A stretch of 64,000 bases of DNA from Dyadobacter sp. CY356 (lineage in GTDB: Bacteria > Bacteroidota > Bacteroidia > Cytophagales > Spirosomataceae): NCBI RefSeq assembly GCF_021440195.1, contig NZ_JAJTSZ010000001.1, forward strand, positions 496,001-560,000. The letters run 5' to 3'. Of this stretch, positions 45,678 through 54,547 are shown piece by piece (positions within the stretch are counted from its first letter, which is position 1; every line of letters begins with the position of its first letter). The position numbers and the translations under genes were made by a program. The notes under the pieces were generated by a model. The model saw only the letters and a list, made by a program, of their open reading frames with translations. It made no database searches and was not told the DNA's origin.

Positions 45678-47052
45678 AATTGAAAATGAGACTGACTATG
45701 GTGCCTTCGTTCAGGTCGCTTTCTATGGAAAATTGGATCGTCAACAACTCGCACATACGTTTTACGATTGAAAGTCCCAGACCGTTTCCTTTGATTTCCG
45801 GATGAGCAAGGGGATTTGAACGATAAAATGGTTCCTTGATTTTCTCCATTTCGGAGGATTCTATTCCAATGCCTTTGTCTATGATTTTATAAATCAGTTT
45901 CTGACTTTCCTGGTGGATACGGATGAAGATATGACCACTATGTTTTGAATATTTTACTGCGTTTGAAATCAGGTTTTCGATGATGATATCAACCATGTAC
46001 GGATCAGTATACACAAGGTCGTGATCATCAGAGTCCAGCGAAACTGAGATAGCTTTGTCCAGAATCCTGTCCTGCTGACGGATCAGAATTGTTTCAGTAA
46101 GTTCTGATAGGCCGATTTTTTGAAAATCCATATCTTTTTTCTGGCTTTCAAACCGGGCAAGCAGTAGCAGCTGATCAACCAGATAGTTAATCCTGTTGAT
46201 TTCTTTAATGCAATAAGCAACTTTATCAATGTATTCCTCAGCCGTTCTGGGTTTTCTTATCAACACTTCCAATGTGCCCTTGATAACAGCGAGTGGTGTT
46301 CTGAGCTCATGGGATGCATCGGAGGTAAACTGTTTTTCACGATCCACAGCATTTTCAATCCTGTCCATCAAGGCATTAATCGTTGTAACCAGCTTTTTGA
46401 GCTCATCTTTGCGGGCAGGCAAGGGGATACGTGCAGTAAGATTTTCGTTGGTAATTTTGTCAGCTGTATCAATCACGCTCAGCACGGGTTCAATGCTGCG
46501 CCCGGCCATGTAACGCGTAATTAAGAAAAGTAGTAACAGTACGACAGGAAAGGAGATCAGTAAAGCGGTTTGAAGATTGGACATGACCCTTTCCGATTCG
46601 TCAATTGGTAATGCAACAATCAGATAACCCACTTTCTGGGACTTATCTTTTACGACGATCTGCATTTGGGCAATACTTCTTCCAAGGAGTTTCGTCCTGA
46701 AAAACAGCATATCTGCTTTTGAAAAATCCGGCTTTAATTCATTTGTTTTCAGGTTAGGTGATTTGTCAATGACTTTTCCGTCGAGGCCTGTCAGCTGGAC
46801 AAAAATCGGATTTATTTCCAGGAAAAGATGCTCTCTTTCAAGCCATTCGATTTTGTCTTCAAAAAAAGGTACTCCATTTTTCATCCCAAGCTCTTCCAGA
46901 TGCTCCCTGGCTTCAAAATCCAGATCTTTCTCAACTCTTCCAAAAACGGTAAGATTGACGATCAGATAGATGACCAGAAAAACCACGGCGATCAAAAGCG
47001 CCGTGCTCAGTGTAAAATTGAGTGCAATTTTATTTTTGAAAGATGTGGTCAT
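45673..47052 (-). CDS. Sensor histidine kinase of the metal efflux system
   Basis: This 459-residue kinase starts at 47052, just 4 bp beyond the end of the response regulator gene. Two membrane segments (about 17-36 and 163-180) flank a periplasmic sensor of about 125 residues. A HAMP domain, the phospho-acceptor His248 (SDASHELRTPLAV) and the ATP-binding domain (ENLISNAVKYSKH, DKGIGIE, GNGLGLSIVKRM) follow. It resembles CusS/CzcS-type metal sensors in layout. The metal is unknown. Confidence 0.92.
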   Translation of the reverse strand: MTTSFKNKIALNFTLSTALLIAVVFLVIYLIVNLTVFGRVEKDLDFEAREHLEELGMKNGVPFFEDKIEWLEREHLFLEINPIFVQLTGLDGKVIDKSPNLKTNELKPDFSKADMLFFRTKLLGRSIAQMQIVVKDKSQKVGYLIVALPIDESERVMSNLQTALLISFPVVLLLLFLITRYMAGRSIEPVLSVIDTADKITNENLTARIPLPARKDELKKLVTTINALMDRIENAVDREKQFTSDASHELRTPLAVIKGTLEVLIRKPRTAEEYIDKVAYCIKEINRINYLVDQLLLLARFESQKKDMDFQKIGLSELTETILIRQQDRILDKAISVSLDSDDHDLVYTDPYMVDIIIENLISNAVKYSKHSGHIFIRIHQESQKLIYKIIDKGIGIESSEMEKIKEPFYRSNPLAHPEIKGNGLGLSIVKRMCELLTIQFSIESDLNEGTIVSLIFNS

Positions 47053-47056
47053 TGGG

Positions 47057-47728
47057 TCAGTAAATATCTTTGGCAATGTATCCAACGCCTCGTATCGTTT
47101 GAATATAATCTTCTTCCCTGGCGAGTTTTAATTTTTTGCGCAGGGAGTTGATATATACATCAATGACGCCCGTATTATATTCAAAATGGATATCCCAGAC
47201 ACTCTCAATAATACGCGACCTGCGGCAAACTTTTCCCTTGTTACGCACCAGATATTCCAGCAGGCCAAACTCTTTCTGGGTCAGTTTTATTTCTTCTGAT
47301 TCCTTAAAAACCTGGTGAGAATGCGTGTCGATACGAATCGGCCCGAGCGTAAACTCTGCCTGTTCACCCGTTTGCGGCCTGAGCTGCACTTTGATCCTTT
47401 CCAAAAGTTCTTCAAAGCTGAATGGCTTTTTGATATAATCATTTGCACCCGCCTGAAGGCCAAAAATCGTATCCTGAACCGTATCTCTGGCTGTAAGAAA
47501 TATCACCGGAGTTTTTGGATGTAATTTTCTGAAATCACGACAAACCTCAATTCCGCTTTTTCCCGGCAGCATCCAGTCGATCAAAAGCAGGTCGTATTCT
47601 CCTGACAGCGCCATTTCCAGTCCTTTGTGTCCATCAGTGGCAGTATCAATTGCATAGGATTCCTCTTCAAGACCTTGTTTGAGAAAATTCAGTATGCCGG
47701 TTTCGTCTTCTATAATGAGAATTCTCAT
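47057..47728 (-). CDS. OmpR family response regulator of the metal efflux system
   Basis: This 223-residue regulator starts at MRILIIEDE (47728). The longer in-frame start at 47824 would lie at or before the predicted transcription start, which supports the shorter form. The receiver has phospho-acceptor Asp51 (LLIDWMLPG) and KKPFSFEEL. The winged helix has LTQKEFGLLEYLVRNKGKV and the tail VDVYINSLRKKL, IRGVGY. OmpR-type regulators bind direct repeats spaced about 11 bp, which are present upstream of both this gene and the pump. Confidence 0.93.
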   Translation of the reverse strand: MRILIIEDETGILNFLKQGLEEESYAIDTATDGHKGLEMALSGEYDLLLIDWMLPGKSGIEVCRDFRKLHPKTPVIFLTARDTVQDTIFGLQAGANDYIKKPFSFEELLERIKVQLRPQTGEQAEFTLGPIRIDTHSHQVFKESEEIKLTQKEFGLLEYLVRNKGKVCRRSRIIESVWDIHFEYNTGVIDVYINSLRKKLKLAREEDYIQTIRGVGYIAKDIY

Positions 47729-47821
47729 GCCTTTTTTGTTAAGGGGAATTTGCTTTTTGACAGTGCCGTGATCGTACCTGTCAATTTCTGGTAAAGTAAG
47801 CATTAGCAAATGGTTATCTAT

Positions 47822-47829
47822 CAAAAATA
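47822..47829 (-). promoter_or_regulatory. Candidate -7 box of the response regulator gene
   Basis: On the minus strand this reads TATTTTTG, an exact TAnnTTTG match. A start of transcription near 47816 would give a leader of about 88 nt to the ATG at 47728. Confidence 0.5.
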
Positions 47830-47832
47830 ATT

Positions 47833-47859
47833 CTTAAGATCGTCTTAAAAAGTATTTAA
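47833..47859. promoter_or_regulatory. Three 11-bp-spaced CTTAA repeats at the regulator promoter
   Basis: CTTAA at 47833 and 47844 and TTTAA at 47855 are spaced exactly 11 bp apart. They lie directly upstream of the -7 box, consistent with autoregulation by the OmpR-type regulator. Confidence 0.62.
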
Positions 47860-48130
47860 CAGAAAACACCTGTACTGCTAAATACAGTGAATCCGGAAAT
47901 TTTGAAAAAGTATTTTAGTTGTGTGATGGTATTCTTTTTGAAGCTTCAATATCAGACATGAGAGACGGCTGATTTACATATATTGACCCGCGTTGTGACC
48001 GAATGGTGAAATATAATTTACTACCGGTGGCATGATTTTAACATTTCATGGTTCAGTATTTAATGCTAGAAACAGGAAGTGAGATTAGAATCGCTTCATT
48101 TCATCATTTAACATTAACCAATTCATTGTT

Positions 48131-48640
48131 ATGGCTCATACAGTTGTATCCATTTTCGAAAATTTAGAACAGGCACAAAAGGTGCAGGAAGTGCTTTTGG
48201 GCAATGGTTTTACCCAGGATCAGGTAAGTATCAGAATTGCTTCATACAAAAAGACCGATACTCCTGAAAATCAACATCCTGAGGAAACAAGTGAAGGATT
48301 TTTAAGCTCAATAACTGATTTTTTCAAGGATCTTTTCGGGAGTGATGATCATCAGGTTGAGCAGTATGCCCGGGCCGCTCATCATGGTGCACTGGTTAGT
48401 GTACATACTGCAACAGAATCGGATGCCGACAAGGCCGCCGCCATCCTGGATGCTTATGGAGAGGGGAATACTGATGAAGTAAATGCAGATATTTCTTCGC
48501 CTCAACATACATTTTTGGACGATCCCTTAAATCCGGTATTTTCTAAAACTGATGATCATTCGGGCGATGATATTCAATCCCGGGCCTCTCGTTTAAAAAG
48601 CCGAATTGTTGAAAGATCAGTAAATAAAGGGAATTTTTAA
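48131..48640 (+). CDS. YflT-like general stress protein
   Basis: This 169-residue soluble protein has an N-terminal domain like that of the heat-induced stress protein YflT: HTVVSIFENLEQAQKVQEVLLGNGF. An acidic middle part follows, then a second similar beta-alpha unit ending GALVSVHTATESDADKAAAILDAYG. Such proteins are induced by salt, heat or envelope stress, but no reaction is known. The gene stands alone before an AI-2E family permease. Confidence 0.75.
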   Translation: MAHTVVSIFENLEQAQKVQEVLLGNGFTQDQVSIRIASYKKTDTPENQHPEETSEGFLSSITDFFKDLFGSDDHQVEQYARAAHHGALVSVHTATESDADKAAAILDAYGEGNTDEVNADISSPQHTFLDDPLNPVFSKTDDHSGDDIQSRASRLKSRIVERSVNKGNF

Positions 48641-48862
48641 TTGCGATTTCAGTGGTAACATTTTGTTTTATAATAAGTTACAGAAAAGCTAATCATTATC
48701 TGAAATTTTTCCCGCCATATCAGTCTGTGTGACATTCGATTTAAGGAAAAAATAAAAAGTAATATTTGGGGTCTTAAAGGTTTTACCTTCGAGATCCCAA
48801 AATCAAATTATTTAAAGAATTATAAGGCACCAAATTATAACTTAACAATCTATAAAACTTAG

Positions 48863-49990
48863 ATGGGACATATTTATAAATCATCAAACAAATCATCCTC
48901 GGAAGCTGAGGATCAAGAGAGTGCATATCCTTTTTATATCAAGGCACCGATGATCCTTATCGGACTTTACCTGTTATTTTATATCGTTGCGTTATTGCAG
49001 GACATATTGGTGCCATTTGCTTTCGCAGGGTTAATCGCCATATTATTAAATCCGGTATACACTTTCCTGGCCAATAAAAAAATAAACAAAATCGTGGCCA
49101 TCGCGCTGACGATTCTTCTTGCGATCCTTGTTGTAGCGGCGTTGTTATTTTTCCTGTCGGCCCAGATCGCACAGTTTGGAGAGATGCTTCCACAATTACA
49201 GACTAAATTTCTTTCGCTCATGCATGATGCGCAGGAATGGATTTCAACCCAATTCGGGATGTCTGAGCAGAAACAGGCCAGTATGGCCAAGGATGCACTA
49301 AATGGAAGTAAGGCCTTTGTTGGAAAAACACTTGATACCCTGATGAGCATGTTGACATTTATGGTGCTAATCCCTCTTTATGTGTTTCTGCTTTTGTTTT
49401 ACAAACCGCTGATACTGAACTTTATTTTTGAAGTTTTTGAACAGGATAATTCTGATCAGGTCGCTGAAATTTTACAGGAAACCAAAGGAGCCGTTCAAAG
49501 TTATATTGTTGGACTTATGATTGAAACTTCCATAATTGCCGTTTTAAACTCGGGAGCTTTGTTAATTCTGGGAGTGAAATATGCCATTTTACTGGGCGTT
49601 ATCGGAGCCATCATGAACCTGATTCCCTACATTGGCGGTATCATCGCCATCGGTCTTCCTGTATTGATGTCACTGATCACAGGTGATAATTTAACAACAC
49701 CACTATTGATTGTTGGCGCATACACCCTGATCCAGTTTGCTGATAATAATATCATTGTTCCCAGAATTGTTTCGTCCAAAGTGTCTGTGAATGCCCTGAT
49801 CTCAATTTTAATCGTACTTCTTGGAGGCAATTTGTGGGGTGTCAGCGGTATGTTTTTATCAATACCTTTCGTTGCTGTTTTGAAAATTATTTTTGACCGG
49901 ATCGATGGATTGAAACCCTGGGGCAAATTGCTTGGGGATACAATGCCGACCGATTCTCCACAGAATGTGGTGAACAAAGCCGAGATGTAA
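48863..49990 (+). CDS. AI-2E family permease (PerM/YhhT-like)
   Basis: This 375-residue protein has about eight membrane helices and a soluble helical part (about 105-150). Family motifs include DILVPFAFAGLIAILLNPVYTF, IMNLIPYIGGIIAIGLPV and the C-terminal PRIVSSKVSVNALISILIVLLGGNLWG. Members are exporters of small molecules or sodium-proton antiporters. The name AI-2E does not mean it carries autoinducer 2. A weak promoter-like TACCTTCG lies at 48784-48791. Confidence 0.9.
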   Translation: MGHIYKSSNKSSSEAEDQESAYPFYIKAPMILIGLYLLFYIVALLQDILVPFAFAGLIAILLNPVYTFLANKKINKIVAIALTILLAILVVAALLFFLSAQIAQFGEMLPQLQTKFLSLMHDAQEWISTQFGMSEQKQASMAKDALNGSKAFVGKTLDTLMSMLTFMVLIPLYVFLLLFYKPLILNFIFEVFEQDNSDQVAEILQETKGAVQSYIVGLMIETSIIAVLNSGALLILGVKYAILLGVIGAIMNLIPYIGGIIAIGLPVLMSLITGDNLTTPLLIVGAYTLIQFADNNIIVPRIVSSKVSVNALISILIVLLGGNLWGVSGMFLSIPFVAVLKIIFDRIDGLKPWGKLLGDTMPTDSPQNVVNKAEM

Positions 49991-50059
49991 CTGTAACCGT
50001 TTTATCAAGGGTTGTTATTCCGTTTTGTAAATGCTCAATTATAATTTTATAAGTAAACC

Positions 50060-50926
50060 ATGGCATCAGGATTTTTTGCAATTTTAGATGATATCGCCTT
50101 TTTAATGGATGATGTCGCCATGGCGACCAAAATAGCGACGCGCAAAACGGCCGGTATTCTGGGAGATGATCTGGCTGTCAATGCTGAGAAAGCTACTGGT
50201 TTTTTGTCCGACAGGGAATTGCCCGTGCTTTGGTCTATTACAAAAGGCTCATTTTTAAACAAAATTATAATAGTACCACTGGCTTTGTTGCTGAACGTAT
50301 TTTTCCCCGCAGCGATTACCGTGATACTTCTTTTGGGAGGACTTTTTCTGGCTTATGAAGGTGCCGAAAAAATAGTTGAGTTTTTCCGGCACTATGGAAA
50401 GGAAGAGGTGGTAACTGCTAAGGAATCGGGTTCAGCTGTGATAAGCGATGAGAAGGTAAAAATAAAATCCGCCGTAACCACCGACTTTATTTTGTCCGTT
50501 GAAATTGTAATCATAGCGCTGGGCACTGTTGCCGATCAGCCGTTGACCATACAGATTTTAACGGTTTCTCTGGTAGCGCTTTTGGCAACAGTTGGTGTTT
50601 ATGGCATCGTGGCGCTTATTGTCAGAATGGATGATGCCGGTTATAAACTGATTAAAAAATCCAATGATAAAGGATTCTTTTCAGGCCTGGGTAATTTGCT
50701 TGTGAAAGGACTCCCTGTTATAATCAGGATTTTAAGTGTGGTGGGTACAATTGCGCTTATTTTGGTTTCCGGCGGGATTTTTATCCATAACATTCATTTC
50801 CTGCACGATTTTTTGCCGGCAATACCCGACATTGTCAAAGAATTTGGAATTGGTTTAGCCGTGGGGCTGGTTGTTTTTATAATAGTAGTTGGTTTCAAGA
50901 AAATCTTTCCAAGGACCAGAAAATAG
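50060..50926 (+). CDS. DUF808 (YedI-like) inner-membrane protein
   Basis: This 288-residue membrane protein matches the DUF808 family from its first residues (ASGFFAILDDIAFLMDDVAMATKIATRKTAGILGDDLAVNAEKATGF, split here over residues 2-48). About six hydrophobic helices follow. The function is unknown. It starts 69 bp after the AI-2E permease and may share its transcript. Confidence 0.88.
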   Translation: MASGFFAILDDIAFLMDDVAMATKIATRKTAGILGDDLAVNAEKATGFLSDRELPVLWSITKGSFLNKIIIVPLALLLNVFFPAAITVILLLGGLFLAYEGAEKIVEFFRHYGKEEVVTAKESGSAVISDEKVKIKSAVTTDFILSVEIVIIALGTVADQPLTIQILTVSLVALLATVGVYGIVALIVRMDDAGYKLIKKSNDKGFFSGLGNLLVKGLPVIIRILSVVGTIALILVSGGIFIHNIHFLHDFLPAIPDIVKEFGIGLAVGLVVFIIVVGFKKIFPRTRK

Positions 50927-51017
50927 ACATTATTTTCTTCTAATTCGAAATGCTGTTTTTATATTTCAAACTGACCTTTTTTAAATTATACCGCTCATCG
51001 ATTTCCTATATACAAAA

Positions 51018-51060
51018 AAAGCTCTTGCTCAGAATCAAATTATTTCTGAGCAAGAGCTTT
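51018..51060. terminator. Strong bidirectional terminator
   Basis: AAAGCTCTTGCTCAGAA (51018-51034) pairs perfectly over 17 bp with TTCTGAGCAAGAGCTTT (51044-51060) across a 9-nt loop. A-rich and T-rich flanks serve both directions. It separates the convergent DUF808 and carbonic anhydrase genes. Confidence 0.9.
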
Positions 51061-51076
51061 TCTTTATTATTGGTTA

Positions 51077-51736
51077 TCAGGCTTTTACAGCCTTGTTTTC
51101 AGGTTCCTTCAAGTCCAGACGATATATTTCCATGATATTTTCCAGCAGTTTCTTGAAGTCAATATTCAGATCGATCAGGTTTCCGGAATTTACATCAAAT
51201 ACCCATCCATGAACAGTTAAGTCACGATCACGCTGTGCTTTTTGTACCTCCGCTGTTTTGATCACATTGATACACTGCTCTTCAACATTCAATTCAACCA
51301 GTCTTTTGTAACGCTGTTCCTCGTTTTCAATGGCATTCAATTCATCCTTATGCGTGCGATAGACATCACGAATATTTCTCAGCCATGGATTTAATATTCC
51401 CAAATCACCTGATTTCATCGCTGCCTGCACACCGCCGCAATAGTAATGTCCGCAAACCACAATGTGATTAACTTTTAAATGCTCAACGGCATAATTAATT
51501 ACTGACATGACGCTTAAATCGGTATTGGGAACCATATTGGCGATGTTCCTAAGCACAAAAACATCACCCGGTGCCACGCCCATGAGCTCCTCAGCTGATA
51601 CGCGGCTATCTGAACAACCGATGTAGAGGATGTCAGGCGTTTGCCCTTTCGAAAGGTCACTAAAATAGGCCGGCTCAATATCCAGCTTTCTTTTAACCCA
51701 ATCCTGGTTATTTTGAAAAATTTTTGCAATATCCAT
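51077..51736 (-). CDS. Beta-carbonic anhydrase
   Basis: This 219-residue enzyme interconverts carbon dioxide and bicarbonate. The zinc site is Cys41 (IGCSDSRV), His97 and Cys100 (VVCGHYYCGG), with the Asp43-Arg45 dyad intact. ANMVPNTDLSVMSVINYAVEHL is a typical beta-class helix. Length and absence of a signal peptide indicate a cytoplasmic enzyme. It stands alone, convergent with the DUF808 gene. Confidence 0.95.
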   Translation of the reverse strand: MDIAKIFQNNQDWVKRKLDIEPAYFSDLSKGQTPDILYIGCSDSRVSAEELMGVAPGDVFVLRNIANMVPNTDLSVMSVINYAVEHLKVNHIVVCGHYYCGGVQAAMKSGDLGILNPWLRNIRDVYRTHKDELNAIENEEQRYKRLVELNVEEQCINVIKTAEVQKAQRDRDLTVHGWVFDVNSGNLIDLNIDFKKLLENIMEIYRLDLKEPENKAVKA

Positions 51737-51923
51737 TTCGAGAAATATTTGTTAAGAGAAAATTTTAAACAAAAAGTGCCTTAATTCTGCCGGCGCAAAT
51801 TAGTAAATTCTTGCAATTTTAGAGCGTAAATCAGGTAATTGGTTATGAAGATGGTTTTCGGTATGTGAAGAATTGTCTGGTATTACTTTCTTCATTTGTC
51901 TGAAATATTTTCATAAAACCAAA

Positions 51924-51953
51924 AATGCCTGACGAAGTAATTAGCCAGGCATT
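51924..51953. terminator. Stem downstream of the hypothetical gene at 51989
   Basis: AATGCCTG (51924-51931) pairs with CAGGCATT (51946-51953) across a 14-nt loop, with an AAAA/TTTT flank on the minus strand. It lies just beyond the stop codon of the minus-strand gene. Confidence 0.6.
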
Positions 51954-51988
51954 CTGAAATTAACCGTAAATAAGATTATACTTTCACG

Positions 51989-52300
51989 TTAATCAATGTT
52001 ATTCAATTCTTTTTTCAAATTGTACCAGGTTTCTACGTTTCCCTCGCCCGAGTCGGTAAATTCATCAGCGATGTGTTGCAGGAAGGAAAACTTTTCTTCT
52101 TCTGATTTTAGATGCAGAGAATCCTGGTTGCCTTCAGCTTTTACTAAATATTCACTGCCATCATTTGTAACTTCCTTTGATGTATGAAATTTGCCGGCAC
52201 TTTCGTAATTATTTACTGAATTGTATAGATCATATACGTCCTGGTGACCTTCAAGATTTACCTGTGAGATCCATTCTTTGTAATCAGTTACTTTTCCCAT
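51989..52300 (-). CDS. Conserved-looking hypothetical protein, 103 residues
   Basis: This acidic soluble protein opens MGKVTDYKEWISQVNLEGHQ and ends VETWYNLKKELNNID. I do not recognise a family. The composition is that of a small folded helical and beta protein, with no signal peptide or membrane segment. It has its own terminator stem. A plus-strand frame on the opposite side (52177-52428) has less protein-like composition. It lies among stress-type genes, and a stress role would be a guess. Confidence 0.65.
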   Translation of the reverse strand: MGKVTDYKEWISQVNLEGHQDVYDLYNSVNNYESAGKFHTSKEVTNDGSEYLVKAEGNQDSLHLKSEEEKFSFLQHIADEFTDSGEGNVETWYNLKKELNNID

Positions 52301-52555
52301 ATCAAATACTAATTTTTCTTTGTGTTATTAAAGAGTCAACACTAAAACTATACCAAACCGTCAAGCGGGAGTTGCTCCATCTGTTTAACGTTTCTTCCGT
52401 CTTACCTGATTCCAGTTTTTTCAGCTAGGGAACAGGATGATGTAACGCTAAGGGTACTCAGTTTGGGTAAATCACATGGAAAGGTAATCCGGCACAATTT
52501 TTTGATACATTTATTTAAACCTAAAAATTAATAAACTCATCAAAAACTAATAGCA

Positions 52556-53005
52556 ATGGAAAACGATAAAGAAATTGTAAGCGATCTTAAAGGACTTGTA
52601 AACATCATAAACGACGGTAAAGAGGGTTACGAATCTGCCGCAGAAACAACTGACAATCCGGAACTGAAAGCACTTTTTGCCAAATATGCTGCACAACGTG
52701 CTGTTTATGCACAGGAATTAAAAAGCCATATCGCTACACATGGCGGTGAATCGACAAATGATGAAGGTGGCGTTTTGGGTGCTTTACATCGTACCTGGAT
52801 TGATATTAAACAGGCACTAAGCAGCCACGAAGACGAGGCTATTCTGGAAGCTGTAACAACCGGCGAAAAAGCGGCACTCGAAAAATATGATACTGCATTA
52901 GGTGATTATCTGGAACACGCCGATCATATTGATCTGCTTCGTAAACAAAGAGCAGGAATTGCTGATGCACTCGCAGCAGTGATGTCTCATCAAACTGTTA
53001 AATAA
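52556..53005 (+). CDS. DUF2383 (PA2169 family) four-helix-bundle protein
   Basis: This 149-residue, nearly all-helical protein has the ferritin-like layout of the PA2169 family. Helix 1 reads EIVSDLKGLVNIINDGKEGYESAAE, followed by NPELKALFAKYAAQRAVYAQELKSHI and a second helix pair with SHEDEAILEAVTTGEKAALEKYD. These proteins are linked to stress and stationary phase, and their molecular role is not known. The gene stands alone and ends in a good terminator. Confidence 0.85.
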   Translation: MENDKEIVSDLKGLVNIINDGKEGYESAAETTDNPELKALFAKYAAQRAVYAQELKSHIATHGGESTNDEGGVLGALHRTWIDIKQALSSHEDEAILEAVTTGEKAALEKYDTALGDYLEHADHIDLLRKQRAGIADALAAVMSHQTVK

Positions 53006-53028
53006 TAACCCACAGATCGGGTAGTCAG

Positions 53029-53058
53029 GGCCGGGAGATTTTCTTCCGGTCTTTTTTT
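53029..53058 (+). terminator. Terminator of the DUF2383 gene
   Basis: GGCCGGGA (53029-53036) pairs with TTCCGGTC (53044-53051), using G-U pairs, and is followed by seven T (53052-53058). Confidence 0.85.
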
Positions 53059-53194
53059 GTTTTCAAATATTAATCTTTTGGTTTTTATCCAAATGTCACA
53101 AATATTTTTCTGCACTCGTCTGATCAATCGCTGCGCTCGTCGGCCTGTTTTTGAATCTCGTAAGGATTAATTTCCAGGCGTTTATGATCCGTTA

Positions 53195-53202
53195 TAGATT
53201 TG
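53195..53202 (+). promoter_or_regulatory. Candidate -7 box of the small secreted protein gene
   Basis: TAGATTTG matches TAnnTTTG exactly. Transcription from about 53208 would place the ATG at 53233 after a leader of about 25 nt and rules out the upstream in-frame ATG at 53200. Confidence 0.5.
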
Positions 53203-53232
53203 TCCTATCAAACAATAACAAAAAACAAGATC

Positions 53233-53589
53233 ATGAAAAAAATCCTTTTAGTCGTGTTAGGACTGGTAGCCGGTTCAGCATCTTTTGCCAATACAAATGA
53301 AAACGGAAAGCCTTCTACGTATGCTTCGGTGATCAATAATGAAAAAGTTAGACTGGTCGTAGCACCGATGAATGCAAATGCCAGACTTGAATTGTCGGAC
53401 GATCTGGGTCACGTACTTTACACCAGTAATCAAAATTTGGGCGGTGGGTTTTTGCAGATATTTGATATTTCAAAACTGGAAAAAGGAGAATATAAACTCT
53501 CTGTTTCGGTAGGTAAAGAGCGTACAGTAAAAACTTTTGACATTTCAGAAATGCCCGTTCAGTCGCTGGTTACAATTGAACAGGAATGA
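53233..53589 (+). CDS. Small secreted protein of unknown function
   Basis: This 118-residue protein has a signal peptide (MKKILLVVLGLVAGSASFA). The mature domain is a small beta sandwich: KVRLVVAPMNANARLELSDD, GHVLYTSNQNLGGGFLQIFDIS and KGEYKLSVSVGKERTVKTFDI. The pattern resembles the T9SS type A sorting fold, but here it makes up the whole protein, so it is probably a free-standing periplasmic protein. The start is set by the promoter box and signal peptide. Confidence 0.7.
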   Translation: MKKILLVVLGLVAGSASFANTNENGKPSTYASVINNEKVRLVVAPMNANARLELSDDLGHVLYTSNQNLGGGFLQIFDISKLEKGEYKLSVSVGKERTVKTFDISEMPVQSLVTIEQE

Positions 53590-53635
53590 ATGACCGGGGA
53601 TATCTTCCAACCGTCTTACGGTGCAGTGATGTCTG

Positions 53636-54361
53636 CTATTTTTTTAATCGATATAAAAAAGGAGCTTTGTTAGCTGCACCGGTAAATTTCTTTTCAAGCC
53701 GATCGAGAATGTCAAGATCCAGAATTTTTTTCTGGAAGTTATTACGGGCAAAAGGTTTATCAAAAATTGCTTCGTAAAGCTCCTGAGCTTCTTTCATTGT
53801 AAAGGTTTCGGAAAGCAGATTAAACGCCAATCGTTTTTCATCAACATTAACTCTCAGGCTTTCCAGGGCTTTTAAAACGATATCATTATGATCGATAATC
53901 ATAGACGGCAAGTCCTTAATATTTATCCAGTGAATGGACTCGTCAAGATCTGTTTTTTGTGGAACCACCTTTCGTATATCAACCAGGGCATAATACCCGA
54001 TGGAAATAAATCTCCTGGTAAACCACTCATACTCGACTTTATTTGACTTTTCGTCGATAGACATATGAGGATTTAGTGCAATTAATTCATCAATAAAATT
54101 GAGATTGTTCCTCGTTGCGTTACCAAAAACATAAAATTGATCAAGATAAATTTCGCTTATACCTGTCCGTTCTTGCAGAATTCTGTTTGCGGCCTTATCG
54201 ATATCTTCATTTTGAAAAACAAAACCACCAGGTAAAGCCCAGAAATTTCCGTTGAAATTCAGCTTGTTAACGAGAACCTGAAGTTGTTTTTGGTGATATC
54301 CAAAGATGACGCAATCAATAGAGAGCTGTTGAATAAAATTCTGTTCGCTGGGATTATGCAT
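53636..54361 (-). CDS. NrtR-like Nudix-domain transcriptional regulator
   Basis: This 241-residue regulator has an N-terminal Nudix fold (about 10-150) and a C-terminal winged helix (about 165-235, TMKEAQELYEAIF, ARNNFQKKILDLDILD). The Nudix box (G46 onward, RILQERTGI) has lost two of its catalytic acids, as is usual for regulators that sense ligands. In Bacteroidota such proteins control NAD or sugar genes (AraR-like). It is divergent from the ThuA/sugar dehydrogenase gene, and a perfect palindrome lies at that gene's promoter. Confidence 0.88.
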   Translation of the reverse strand: MHNPSEQNFIQQLSIDCVIFGYHQKQLQVLVNKLNFNGNFWALPGGFVFQNEDIDKAANRILQERTGISEIYLDQFYVFGNATRNNLNFIDELIALNPHMSIDEKSNKVEYEWFTRRFISIGYYALVDIRKVVPQKTDLDESIHWINIKDLPSMIIDHNDIVLKALESLRVNVDEKRLAFNLLSETFTMKEAQELYEAIFDKPFARNNFQKKILDLDILDRLEKKFTGAANKAPFLYRLKK

Positions 54362-54511
54362 GCTTATTGGTTTTATAAGAATCGAAATTACGGTTTTCTG
54401 ATTAACTGTCGAAAAAATTGTACTGGCCGCGCTGGTGCTTTGGAAGTGCTATCAACCGATATCTTCAATTTTATAGTATTGCACAATATAAATTTAAAAC
54501 ATGAAAATATT

Positions 54512-54534
54512 TATTGTCTAATATATAGACAATA
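54512..54534. promoter_or_regulatory. Perfect inverted repeat, candidate NrtR-like operator
   Basis: TATTGTCTA (54512-54520) and its exact complement TAGACAATA (54526-54534) are separated by 5 bp. The site overlaps the -33 position of the promoter at 54548. The dimeric Nudix regulator encoded divergently is the obvious candidate to bind here. Confidence 0.65.
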
Positions 54535-54547
54535 TTATAAATAATGA

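Larger units (their letters stand above)
47729..48130. other. Intergenic region containing the regulator promoter
   Basis: The first 130 bp holds the response regulator leader, its -7 box and the CTTAA repeats. From about 47860 to 48130 the sequence is AT-rich with no open frame, hairpin or promoter box that I trust. The promoter of the plus-strand stress gene at 48131 should be here. Confidence 0.5.

Noticed and set aside
48784-48791. TACCTTCG as promoter of the AI-2E permease gene
   Set aside because: It has one mismatch to the -7 box and a poor -33 distance, too weak to list as a separate feature.
52177-52428. 83-codon plus-strand frame opposite the hypothetical gene at 51989
   Set aside because: It overlaps a more convincing minus-strand gene and its translation shows no recognisable fold or signal.
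53586-53777. 63-codon plus-strand frame at the end of the Nudix regulator gene
   Set aside because: Most of it is antisense to the regulator's C-terminal helix region, and it lacks protein-like features.
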